Shown here: positions 1-7,778 of the stretch, one piece after another
How the letters are laid out: every line of letters begins with the position of its first letter
Numbering within the stretch: position 1 is the first letter of the stretch
Assembly (NCBI GenBank): GCA_018985225.1
Contig: JADGIF010000178.1
Coordinates: 1-15,790, forward strand
Direction: 5' to 3'
Source: Amoeboradix gromovi
Taxonomy: Eukaryota; Sanchytriomycota; Sanchytriomycetes; Sanchytriales; Sanchytriaceae
Length of the DNA: 15,790 nucleotides
Translations under genes and position numbers: made by a program
The notes under the pieces: model-generated
The model's input: only the letters and a program-made list of their open reading frames with translations
Told to the model about the DNA's origin: nothing
The model's database searches: none

Positions 1-2
1 TT

Positions 3-89
3 GTGGACAGAGATGTGAATGCATGTTGTAATAATCTTCAAGTGATAGATAGTTTGCTAGCGAATGGTGAGAGACCAGGTTGGCAATAA
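3..89 (+). CDS. Fanzor/TnpB-like nuclease, C-terminal end only (5' partial)
   Basis: The first open frame in the window reads the last 28 residues of a protein and stops at 87-89. It begins VDRDVNACCN and ends in a GERPGW-like tail. The DRDxNA block is the RuvC-III signature of TnpB and its eukaryotic homologues, the Fanzors, in which the second Asp is catalytic. A Gly/Glu-Arg-Pro tail after it is usual for Fanzor1-type proteins. Everything upstream (RuvC-I, RuvC-II, zinc ribbon) lies outside the window, so intactness cannot be judged. Family knowledge: RNA-guided DNA nucleases, often carried by DNA transposons. The foldback element at 138-220 lies 48 bp downstream and shares terminal sequence with other Fanzor-bearing elements here. 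The identification rests on one short motif. Confidence 0.6.
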   Translation: MDRDVNACCNNLQVIDSLLANGERPGWQ

Positions 90-137
90 AGGATCACTGA
101 TAAAGTAGTTTCGCCTATTGCCTAGGTGAAGAAATAT

Positions 138-220
138 GGGACACTACTGTGTAAAGTTCAACTGGGTAAATGTCGTCACTCGTTTTTTACTCCCAGTCTA
201 CTTTTTACAGAGTGTGTCCC
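138..220. mobile_element. 83-bp foldback (MITE-like) element with GGGACAC termini
   Basis: The segment opens with GGGACACTACTGTGTAAAG and closes with ACTTTTTACAGAGTGTGTCCC read in the opposite sense, so the halves form an imperfect inverted repeat. Both arms carry GGGACAC, a CTGTG/CTCTG block, TAAA and ACTGGG in order. The right arm, reverse-complemented, has GGGACAC, six bases, TAAAAA, one base, TAGACT. That is the same order and spacing as the repeats ending the elements at 9855-10244 and 15597-15625. I see no convincing target-site duplication (left flank atat, right flank acaa). It may be a minimal non-autonomous derivative, or the right end of the transposon that carried the Fanzor at 3-89. 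Confidence 0.55.
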
Positions 221-762
221 ACAAGAGACATCAGATATAAAATTTCGACGAAATTTTTAAAATAATAGGCGTCATCAGCTAAAAACAATAAAGACATTCA
301 ATACTATTTATTAAATGATTATCGCAAAGAATTTGAGTTTGATGTTTAGAACTATGAGGCACCACCGTTAACATTGATTATTCTGTCTCTCCCTACCCGT
401 TTTACTCTTCTTTATGTACCTTGATATTCATAAATTAAGCAAGTACAGATTGTCAATGAAAAGTTTTACGATTGGAACTTTAAGCCGATGATAAAATAAG
501 ATGAGATATTGGATAATTAGATATCCAACACATATCAGAAAGACTCAAAGAAATGTTTCCCAGAGCATAAGAAATCAAGTATGGAACACATCTACATGAC
601 AGGTTCCAACTTTGAACACAAATCTTAATATAACTCTTCATTTTTGTAAAGCGTATTGCAATCGATGTATGAATGCTATATCTGCAAATGAGTAACAAGC
701 TCTTTCTGTGATTAAATGTACACTCGACGTAATAACAATTTAGAAGAAAGTCAAGCCACTTT
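221..762. other. Intergenic stretch without a supported gene
   Basis: AT-rich sequence with frequent stops in all frames. It contains a 19-bp palindrome (239-257, arms AAAATTTCG and CGAAATTTT around a single A). A 72-codon frame on the minus strand (698-480) has no recognisable motif and I regard it as chance. A sequence ending in tttag at 743 could be a splice acceptor for the Cys-rich gene that follows, but I found no matching upstream exon with a start codon and signal peptide. Confidence 0.5.
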
Positions 763-1266
763 ATGAGTTTATTCGTTTTGGATAAGATATTCTTTGATGG
801 AGATTGCGTAACTCCATGGCTACTAACAAGAGAAAGTATAAGAACAGCGCAAACATGTTTGGATTATAACTCTATTAGATGTACGAATAACACATTATCC
901 GCATTTTACTCACAAGCGTGTACTTATGGAATAGCATCTAAAGAGATTAATTTTGATTACGTAAAAGCTACAACAATATTTAGTAAGAAGTATGGAGGAC
1001 CGTACGAGTATGTATACAGAGCAGATGGAAAATGCAGGCAATTCAGCACTTTGACTGGACCACATGGCTTAGGGGTAGTAGCTACATGCAATAAGAATAT
1101 ACCACAAATTCAACAATGTGATGAGAGCTGCAACAAATGCGTAAATGTTAATATGAGTACAATTTATTCAGACTATAGTTGCAAGGTTTATCCAAACGTC
1201 AGTTATTCGCCTAGTCTTATTTCAGTCTACATTTTGTTAGCTATTTTAATAAATATTTTTAACTAA
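763..1266 (+). CDS. Cys-rich, probably GPI- or tail-anchored surface protein
   Basis: I do not recognise a family. The 167-residue product has ten cysteines, including the cluster QQCDESCNKC near residue 125, and three N-glycosylation sequons (NNT, NMS, NVS). It ends in about 17 hydrophobic residues (LISVYILLAILINIFN) with no basic cytoplasmic tail. That ending is typical of a GPI-attachment signal or a C-terminal membrane anchor. Even cysteine number and glycosylation sites point to a secreted, disulfide-bonded domain. The N-terminus (MSLFVLDKIFFDG) is a poor signal peptide. The frame is open upstream to 736 and passes a possible acceptor (tttag, 739-743), so a short first exon with the signal peptide may be missing and the start is uncertain. 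The stop lies inside a 16-bp perfect palindrome (1259-1274). The downstream gene starts 86 bp later on the same strand. Confidence 0.6.
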   Translation: MSLFVLDKIFFDGDCVTPWLLTRESIRTAQTCLDYNSIRCTNNTLSAFYSQACTYGIASKEINFDYVKATTIFSKKYGGPYEYVYRADGKCRQFSTLTGPHGLGVVATCNKNIPQIQQCDESCNKCVNVNMSTIYSDYSCKVYPNVSYSPSLISVYILLAILINIFN

Positions 1267-1352
1267 TTAGTTAACATATCGTAAAGGCATGTATTTTTTC
1301 AGCTGGATGATAGTCACTTTTCAGGTGGCTTAGAAATATAAAAACACGAAGT

Positions 1353-3734
1353 ATGAGTTTTTTGAGTGCTGATAAATCAAAACTAAAAACTACATCAAAA
1401 TCAAATTTAGACCTTAAAAAGAAAGACGAGATTATCTCCGGGTCAAAAGAGCATTTAAATGTTACAAACGAAGTGAGCACAAGGCGAAAGAGTGATTTCA
1501 GTATCAATTTACTTGATTCTAAACAAAAAGACAAAAACCTTTCCAAATCTCAAAATCTTTTAGACACAGAGAAAAAGAATAATTTAACAACAATTAAAAT
1601 TTCGGATCAAGAACCAAATCCAACTAGCTTGAAGAATATATCTGATTCTAAATCTGACCCAGCGAAGTCCTCAGCGGGTAAAATAAGTGATTCAGCCTCA
1701 AACAGCACAAGGTCAAGTATAAATTCCAACAATGCTTCTAGAAAAAAGATTGCAAAACCAAGAAGTAGTAAGTCAGGTATTCTCATAAAAGATGGTTCAG
1801 CCATTCAAACAGACTTTTTCGTTCTTACTGATGACAATTCCACAGAGGAGCACCTGTCCTCTAAGGATATAGAGTATTCAAACAAGCCAAAACTTCCTTT
1901 TGGCGTCGCTGCTGGTACCGGTATTGCGATGATGTTAACAAAAAATAACATTCAAGATGACAAGAGGGGGGATAAGAGCAGCAATTCATCTTTGGAACGG
2001 AAAACAAATTCAGAAGTAAGTAATTCATCTTTGGAGAAAGCCCATACTAAAGACACACAAAAAACAGAAAATGCGTCAACTCCACCCAATACTACAGCCA
2101 GACCAAGAAGATTGTCCGCTGTTTCTAACTTTCCAGTCCAGCTGGAAAAATCATCAGAGCCTGAGAAACTTGTCGCCACGATTGAAAACCCTGAGCATTC
2201 AATGTGCGAAGTACACAAAGATGATTCAGAAGTTCCAGAAGAGGGGTTCTTCAAAAGTCTAAAGAGAAGGTTATCTAGATCTGGAAGCATTAACAAAGAC
2301 ACGGATGGAAAAGCTAACCCTGAAGCCAAAAAGGAAGAGCTTAAAAAAGAGGAGCCACCAACTGGGCACCTTATCGGCAGGATAAGAGCTGGGTCCAAAG
2401 ATGGCCATCAAATTTTAGACAAACTCAGAAGCCGCTCATCTAGCGCAGCGAAAAGTGAGACTCCCTCAGCAAATGAGCTTTCAATTCACGAAGCCAGTAG
2501 GGAGCCAAGAATTTATGGTCCGGTTCCTGTAATTGATAACAAACCGGTTTTAACATATGCTAGTCTATCCACCCAGGACATTCCAGTTGCAACCGGCACA
2601 CCTGTTAATGGCAATTTATATGGTCTTAAAACCTCGGGACCTATTAGCAGTGTATCCCATCAAGATTTGGGCAAGTCTTATGGAATGTCGTCAAACAGTT
2701 CAAAGCTGGCTGTTCCACCGTCTGTAAACAAAGCATCATCCCAAGCAGATTTGCTGAAGTCCTCGGCAGGTAGTAATTTAAACTCAGCTCTTCCTGCAAA
2801 GTCCTGGACAAAACCTGAAATGGTAAAAAATGAAAACAGAAAGTCGTGGACTCCGGAAGACAGCAAAATTGAAACCAAATCAGATTTTGTAAAATCAGAA
2901 GTAAATCTTTCGACATCTTCTTCCACGTCATCCCAAAAATCATGGAACAAACCGAAGCAAGAAATCATCGTGGAAGCCAAAACACCAGTTATGCCAAGAT
3001 ATTCTAATCCTAATAACAATGGCAATATCGTTCCGGATGTGAAAGCAGGTAACATGGAGATAGAGAAAGGACGAACTGCAGCTCCTTTAAACTCGAACAA
3101 TGCTGAGAAGAAAGACACAAGTTTGCCTGTACAAGAAGTAAAAAAGGAGAGTGTAGCTTCCAAATCATGGATTAAAAAAGATGAATCAGTTAAAGCTGAA
3201 TCAAAAGATATTTCTGGCGCTATAAAAGTTAACACACCTAAACCAAATGAAGTAAAGAATGAGGCTTTAAAATCTGACACTAAGCTAGTTGATATAAAGA
3301 AGGAAACAGAAAAAATTGTGGTGACTCCAGGCAAAATGACAGATGATGTGAAATCTAGTGAAGTTAAAAAAGAGATCGAAAAGCCTATGAATTTGCTATC
3401 TAAAGTTTCTGGACCACTTAAAACGGAATTTAAAAAAGTGACTGAGAATCCAACTGTTTCTAATTCAGCTGAAGTAAACAAACCCATACTCGCAAATAAT
3501 AAAATGGATCCAGCTAAACCAAGTGAGATAAAAAAGGATTCAGAAAAGCCTATATCTCTCCAGTCAAAGGCTCCAGAACTGAACAAACAAAATGAGAGCA
3601 AAAAGGAAAGTGGGAATTCTTCAATAGCCCCAGCTAAAACAGGCAATGCAGCAACACCAACTGTTAAAGAAGAGCCGAAGCTTTCTGGATGGCAAGCTGA
3701 ACTTGCAAGAAGAAATGCACAAAATAAATCATGA
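1353..3734 (+). CDS. Large intrinsically disordered Ser/Lys/Glu-rich protein
   Basis: An uninterrupted frame encodes 793 residues dominated by Ser, Lys, Glu, Asn and Pro, with no predicted globular or membrane segment. PKA-like basic sites occur near residues 250-256 (RPRRLSAVS) and 300-313 (FFKSLKRRLSRSGS). The middle carries degenerate Lys-Ser-Trp repeats (KSWTKPE, KSWTPED, KSWNKPK, KSWIKKD). The last quarter carries degenerate repeats built on E-x-KK-x-x-E-x-P (DIKKETEK, EVKKEIEKP, EFKKVTENP, EIKKDSEKP, ESKKES). The extreme C-terminus is GWQAELARRNAQNKS, an amphipathic motif that stands out from the rest. The family is unknown. The architecture suggests a phosphorylated scaffold or cytoskeleton-associated adaptor, but that is inference. 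The long opposite-strand frames over this gene are shadows of its biased codons. The ATG at 1353 is the first in frame. Confidence 0.8.
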   Translation: MSFLSADKSKLKTTSKSNLDLKKKDEIISGSKEHLNVTNEVSTRRKSDFSINLLDSKQKDKNLSKSQNLLDTEKKNNLTTIKISDQEPNPTSLKNISDSKSDPAKSSAGKISDSASNSTRSSINSNNASRKKIAKPRSSKSGILIKDGSAIQTDFFVLTDDNSTEEHLSSKDIEYSNKPKLPFGVAAGTGIAMMLTKNNIQDDKRGDKSSNSSLERKTNSEVSNSSLEKAHTKDTQKTENASTPPNTTARPRRLSAVSNFPVQLEKSSEPEKLVATIENPEHSMCEVHKDDSEVPEEGFFKSLKRRLSRSGSINKDTDGKANPEAKKEELKKEEPPTGHLIGRIRAGSKDGHQILDKLRSRSSSAAKSETPSANELSIHEASREPRIYGPVPVIDNKPVLTYASLSTQDIPVATGTPVNGNLYGLKTSGPISSVSHQDLGKSYGMSSNSSKLAVPPSVNKASSQADLLKSSAGSNLNSALPAKSWTKPEMVKNENRKSWTPEDSKIETKSDFVKSEVNLSTSSSTSSQKSWNKPKQEIIVEAKTPVMPRYSNPNNNGNIVPDVKAGNMEIEKGRTAAPLNSNNAEKKDTSLPVQEVKKESVASKSWIKKDESVKAESKDISGAIKVNTPKPNEVKNEALKSDTKLVDIKKETEKIVVTPGKMTDDVKSSEVKKEIEKPMNLLSKVSGPLKTEFKKVTENPTVSNSAEVNKPILANNKMDPAKPSEIKKDSEKPISLQSKAPELNKQNESKKESGNSSIAPAKTGNAATPTVKEEPKLSGWQAELARRNAQNKS

Positions 3735-4304
3735 TTATGCTAATCTTAGAGTCCGCGCGTTTCTATTTGAGTGCAGAAGTCGACTAGTTTGCTTCTGAGC
3801 GGAGGCATTAAATATGAATGACGTTTAGTTCATGTTAATACAGTAATTTCAAGTGAAGATATTATAAAGAGATTTTGGTTTAGTTCTACCCAGAGTTCAG
3901 CCCCGAAAGATGAATCCATCAGTATTTCTAGTGAAAAGTTGTTAGCATCTTTACTCTGTTTGAAGGGTCATCCCTGACTCCTAATTAAGTGCTCATTTGC
4001 GAGAAAGCTTGAGTTTTTCACGAGCAATCTGACAAATCCTGCAGCTCAATTACAGCGGTTGTTGTCTTCTTCCGTTTAGCTGAGCTGGAATTGAATACTG
4101 ATACATATTGCAAGTATATGATCTCTATTTACCTCCAAAAGGTGAAAACATGATGATAGAGCATGTTATTAACGAAGATTTCATATCAGAGTTCTTCACA
4201 TAATTTATACGTGATAAAATGCGGGTCAACTTGTAAAATTGAACCAACTAATTTCTACACTGGGCGTCCCATTCTCTGCTTATAAACTCAATTTATTGAT
4301 CAAA
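3735..4304. other. Convergent intergenic region, no gene seen
   Basis: About 570 bp between the 3' ends of two convergent genes. All six frames are broken by frequent stops. A small hairpin (CAGAAG...CTTCTG, near 3775-3798) is visible. I see no tRNA, repeat or transposon end. Confidence 0.5.
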
Positions 4305-6612
4305 TTAATCTGATATGTCCAGCATATTCAACTTCTTAAACTCATTGTCCATCAGTATGGGATCAAATACATCATCAAATTTCAATTCTATCTCCGCATC
4401 ATTTAGTTCTAAGTGCGACTGTTCCATTTTGTGTGGGGCTTCCCTACTTATAGCCAAAAGTATGCCTCTATAAGATATCAGCTCCTCTGTACTTGATCTA
4501 AGTTAGTGTTTATTACTCAGCTGTTAATCTTGGTAGTGCCATCAACGCATGAGTATTTTTATTAACGTTCAACAAAACTTCAAAGCTATTTCTTTTAATG
4601 TCTGGCAGCTGATCATTCATAGTATGCAAAAATAAAGTCTGGTACTCTTTCAAATCCAGTTTCTTTAAATTGCGGCAATTACCCTTGTATCCAGATATAC
4701 TTAGTAGCAGAAGGATGTTTGCCCAATAATTGTCATCAACTGCTTCCCAATATTCTAGTATCACGTCATGAGGTACCCATTTGCGCACATTAAATACGTA
4801 GAAGAGCACTTGACTAACACTCCAAAACACATCAGCTACAGGGTGGTTTAACAAAAGGATCAACTGTTTTATCACTGTACTATGATGCAATGTTTTAAGT
4901 TCATTCTCAATAATAGAAGGTTCGTTAATGATCAGATTGGAGAGCAAACAGCACCCATCAATTATCCTAGTAGTTTTGTAATCACAGTTTATATTGTATA
5001 AAGGTTCTAAACAGTATTTGAAACTTATCAAACGCTTTGAATCTAATAGATACTGAACAAATGATACCCACGTATCAAAATATGTGTCAGCAGTGTTATA
5101 CACATCTTTCAATATGCCCCAAGTCATTTCAATAGATTTTACTTGCAGTGGGGGTTTGTCAGATAATAGTTTACAAATAATTGTTAAAAAGACTGATGAA
5201 TCCAAATCGAATGAGGGAACAAACAATATTGAATTGTTTAATGATGTAGTAAACAACTGGCAAGTCTTCACATAAAAGGCATCTATAGCTGATTGGTTCT
5301 CACTGGTCAAGATCAGACTGAGATATATACGCATGACTTCATAATACATCTCATTACGAGGCGTGTGCTTGAATGAGAATAGTATCATTAATAATTCAGT
5401 GTATTGGAATAGAGAAAACTCACTATTGCTTTTGTTTGAGTGGTAGGTCTCAGCTAAATGAATCAGCACAGTTTTTATTGATTTTAGGGTGTCTTGTAAT
5501 TGCAGCTGTTTCTTTACAAGCAATTCAAGCAGTTGTGAGATATGTGAAGCACTAGGCATTTTAAAAGGCAATAGATATTCAAATGCAGTAAACACTATGG
5601 GAGATATAATTGGAAGTGGATTAAATTTAGATTGCAAGTGCTTCAACGGATGCTGCTTGGGGTCGTTTATAGTTTTTATCAGCATATCCATGTGTTCCTG
5701 CTGCATCACCTCCACTATAACAGATAATAAGAATTCTTTTAGTTTACCCAGTGATTTGGACTCTTTTGGAGAATGCATGAATAAATGAAACAAAAGATAG
5801 AAATGAGCCTCATGGTACAGATATCTGCAGTAGTCAATCAAAGTAATTTGCCTTAGCCAGTCACTTTCGTCCTTATCCATAATTTCAAATTCGCTTAGAA
5901 ATAAATCAGTTAAATCGAATTCAAATATTCCATTTATATTTGGAAGTACAGCCCAAAGCCTAATAACTTTAGAATACAGCAAGAGATTAGAAATTGTTTT
6001 GTTAATTAAGAATTGAGTTGGCAATATTAACTTGTCAACTTCGAATGAGTCATTTGATAACAAGTGCTCAACGGTCTTTTCTTCGTTTATGTAACTTTGA
6101 CTGAGTCGAGTATCCAACGAGTTTTGTGAATATATCTTTGCTATTTCAGTCAAATACACAAATGGAATGGTGTCGTCATAAATGGCCTGTTCCATGAAAT
6201 CAAGACAAATATCCTGGATATACTGAGGGTACGACTCCATAACATATAATAAGGACATGGCATTATTCCAAAACACTTTGTCATTGTTAATCGGTTGATC
6301 CAGTAATAATTCGTTCTTCACAATAAGCGTTTTCAGCTCTGATGATGAAAATTTAAAATAAAGAATCGTGGAGAACGGATGCTTGAGCTGGTCCAAGTAT
6401 AGTGGAATACCTGATAAAGGACCAGTTAGACCGCACATGAAAACAAGCCAAGAATATTGCAATTCCGAAATGAGCAGGGTGCCTTGCTCATTTGAAGATG
6501 TTTTACATTGTAGCAACACATTAACCATCTTTAAATGGTCTTGACTGGGTTGTAAAATGTCTATTTCTTCATTCTGAATGCTGAATGGAGGAACACGTAT
6601 GGATTGGAACAT
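4305..6612 (-). CDS. Alpha-helical repeat (ARM/HEAT-like) protein, two exons
   Basis: Exon 1 runs 6612-4517 and exon 2 runs 4497-4305, joined across a 19-nt intron (4498-4516). Unspliced, the frame would stop at 4513 after 699 residues. Splicing adds an acidic 64-residue C-terminus that begins ESSTEELISYRG and ends NMLDISD, for about 762 residues in all. The body is almost all predicted amphipathic helix rich in Leu, Ile and Tyr. Residues about 590-650 (GCCLLSNLIINEPSIIENEL, then a VIKQLILLLNHP helix) resemble ARM repeats of the importin-alpha type. An N-terminal SELQYSWLVF block vaguely recalls exportin-7-like proteins. Neither resemblance supports a named family. Likely a soluble alpha-solenoid scaffold or transport-type protein. 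It starts 63 bp after the cyclin gene on the same strand; no splice joining the two keeps an open frame. Confidence 0.75.
4498..4516 (-). other. 19-nt spliceosomal intron
   Basis: On the minus strand this reads GTAATAAACACTAACTTAG, with GTAAT donor, ACTAAC branch-like sequence and TTAG acceptor. Removing it joins ...CTA-ACA-GCT-GA to A-TCA-AGT... and bypasses the in-frame TAA at 4513-4515, opening 64 further codons. The size and ends match introns in the ADAM and kinase genes. Confidence 0.85.
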
Positions 6613-6675
6613 GTGAAATAAGGAGGAATTTCGAAATAATTAAAAAAAGAATAAACTATACAACATATTTACTTA

Positions 6676-7110
6676 CTAATCGCATATACTGACGCTCTTA
6701 AGGAATTCGATTTTGAAAGAGTCAAATTCGTTTGGGGTGAGATATAAATTATGTCCAAGGCATCCCTTTATAATCAATTCCATTTTCTTCAGTTCACCCA
6801 AAGGTATCTTGGTTTTTTCGTGCCACACATGGATATCCACTTGCATTAACTCCTGAATCTCCATTGCTATCCATAGTGATGTGGAATATACTACATATGG
6901 TTTCCAAAACAATTGATGGTCGTTTCCCACTATAAGTTTGTAAATGTAGTTAACGGCTAGCAATATAGAGTCAATGTTGGGTCTTGTCCTCTGTGTTATG
7001 CATTTTATTTCGTCTTTTATTCTGTCATCATAGCTAATATTAGCATACTTGCAAAGTAACATAGTAACAGCTCGGTATATATCTGTAGTGACCTTGTCTA
7101 TATTGGACAT
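6676..7110 (-). CDS. Pho80/PCL-like cyclin
   Basis: The 144-residue product is essentially a single cyclin box. Residues 41-59 (RTRPNIDSILLAVNYIYKL) match the pattern of Pho80/PCL cyclins, in which an Arg-rich start is followed by a helix ending in a Tyr-Leu block. Residues 95-125 (VWHEKTKIPLGELKKMELII and after) match the W-x(n)-G/IPL-x-ELNxME-x(n)-L segment that forms the later cyclin-box helices. Such cyclins activate Pho85/CDK5-type kinases in nutrient and cell-cycle signalling. The length is short for yeast family members, which usually carry extensions, but adequate for the core fold. The gene is a single exon ending SVSICD at 6676. A GT...TTAG pair spanning the stop could give a slightly different C-terminus. 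The assignment comes from motif memory, not a search. Confidence 0.65.
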   Translation of the reverse strand: MSNIDKVTTDIYRAVTMLLCKYANISYDDRIKDEIKCITQRTRPNIDSILLAVNYIYKLIVGNDHQLFWKPYVVYSTSLWIAMEIQELMQVDIHVWHEKTKIPLGELKKMELIIKGCLGHNLYLTPNEFDSFKIEFLKSVSICD

Positions 7111-7778
7111 CCACTATCCATTTGGGGCTAGCTTTTGATTTAAAAGAAAACTAAGTTATCATGGCATTATTCTATTGGGCCGATTTATCGATCCCGATGA
7201 AAGTTTTATTAGATCGAAGTGTTATTGGCGGAGAAATACCCATTACGCAATTATGAATCACAATGACGGTGTGCATGGTAAACTTAACAATGTAAGAAAC
7301 TCTAATTTGCTATCAAAATTAAGAAAAAACCCTATTTCATATTCTTGATATGATCAACTAGGATCTTGTCACAAACTGAAGAACCCTCTGCAAATCTGTA
7401 TGTCCTTTGTTGGATTTCAGGCTGCTACTGTTTATTATTTACTCCCTTATTTTCAAGAATTGACACATCGTCAAAGTTAAGAATGCGGGGTTGGGATGAG
7501 TTGTAATTTCGAAACATTGCCGGTAGCAATAATTAAACTGAACAGATAAATTTAATTCTTAGAAACATCTTTAGTCTATTACAACTACAGTTCAGAACAA
7601 AGAATTAGATAGTAACTAAGTTATAAACTAAGCTTGAGATTTTACCAACATTCTTTTCAAAGACTATTGATTAATTTATGCTAAACATTGATAAGCCTCT
7701 GCTAGATGTAAGTTGAGTTTGCTAATAGACTTGTCATCCTCTAGGCCGTTGAACATCGTTCCTTTAGTTTCAAAGATA
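7111..7778. other. Divergent intergenic region, possibly holding a decayed frame
   Basis: Sequence between the divergent cyclin and ADAM genes. One plus-strand frame (7139-7480) is open for 113 codons apart from a single TGA at 7346-7348, with protein-like composition but no starting ATG. A GTAAGT...CTAATAG pair at 7708-7728 (21 nt) has the form of the local introns and may lie in the ADAM 5' leader. Promoters for both genes should be here, but I see no defined motif. Confidence 0.4.

Noticed and set aside
480-698. 72-residue minus-strand frame
   Set aside because: Short, no motif, composition expected of AT-rich DNA.
2678-3646. 322-residue minus-strand frame opposite the disordered protein, and others at 1271-1546, 1607-1804, 1952-2398 and 2644-2943
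   Set aside because: They mirror the Ser/Lys/Glu codon bias of the plus-strand gene, giving Phe/Ser/Leu-rich translations without motifs.
5084-5788. Three plus-strand frames inside the helical-repeat gene
   Set aside because: Antisense shadows of a well-supported two-exon gene.
6613-6675. Fusion of the cyclin and the helical-repeat protein into one gene by splicing
   Set aside because: A 21-nt GTAAGT...ATAG segment exists after the cyclin stop, but every join meets a stop (TAA in the AT-rich run) before the ATG at 6612.
7678-7778. Alternative ADAM start at the ATG at 7678, using introns 7708-7728 (21 nt) and 7748-7767 (20 nt)
   Set aside because: The frame can be joined, but the second intron has a weak donor (GTTGAA), and the resulting N-terminus would not be a signal peptide. 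The ATG at 7779 is preferred; the first intron could still exist in the 5' leader.
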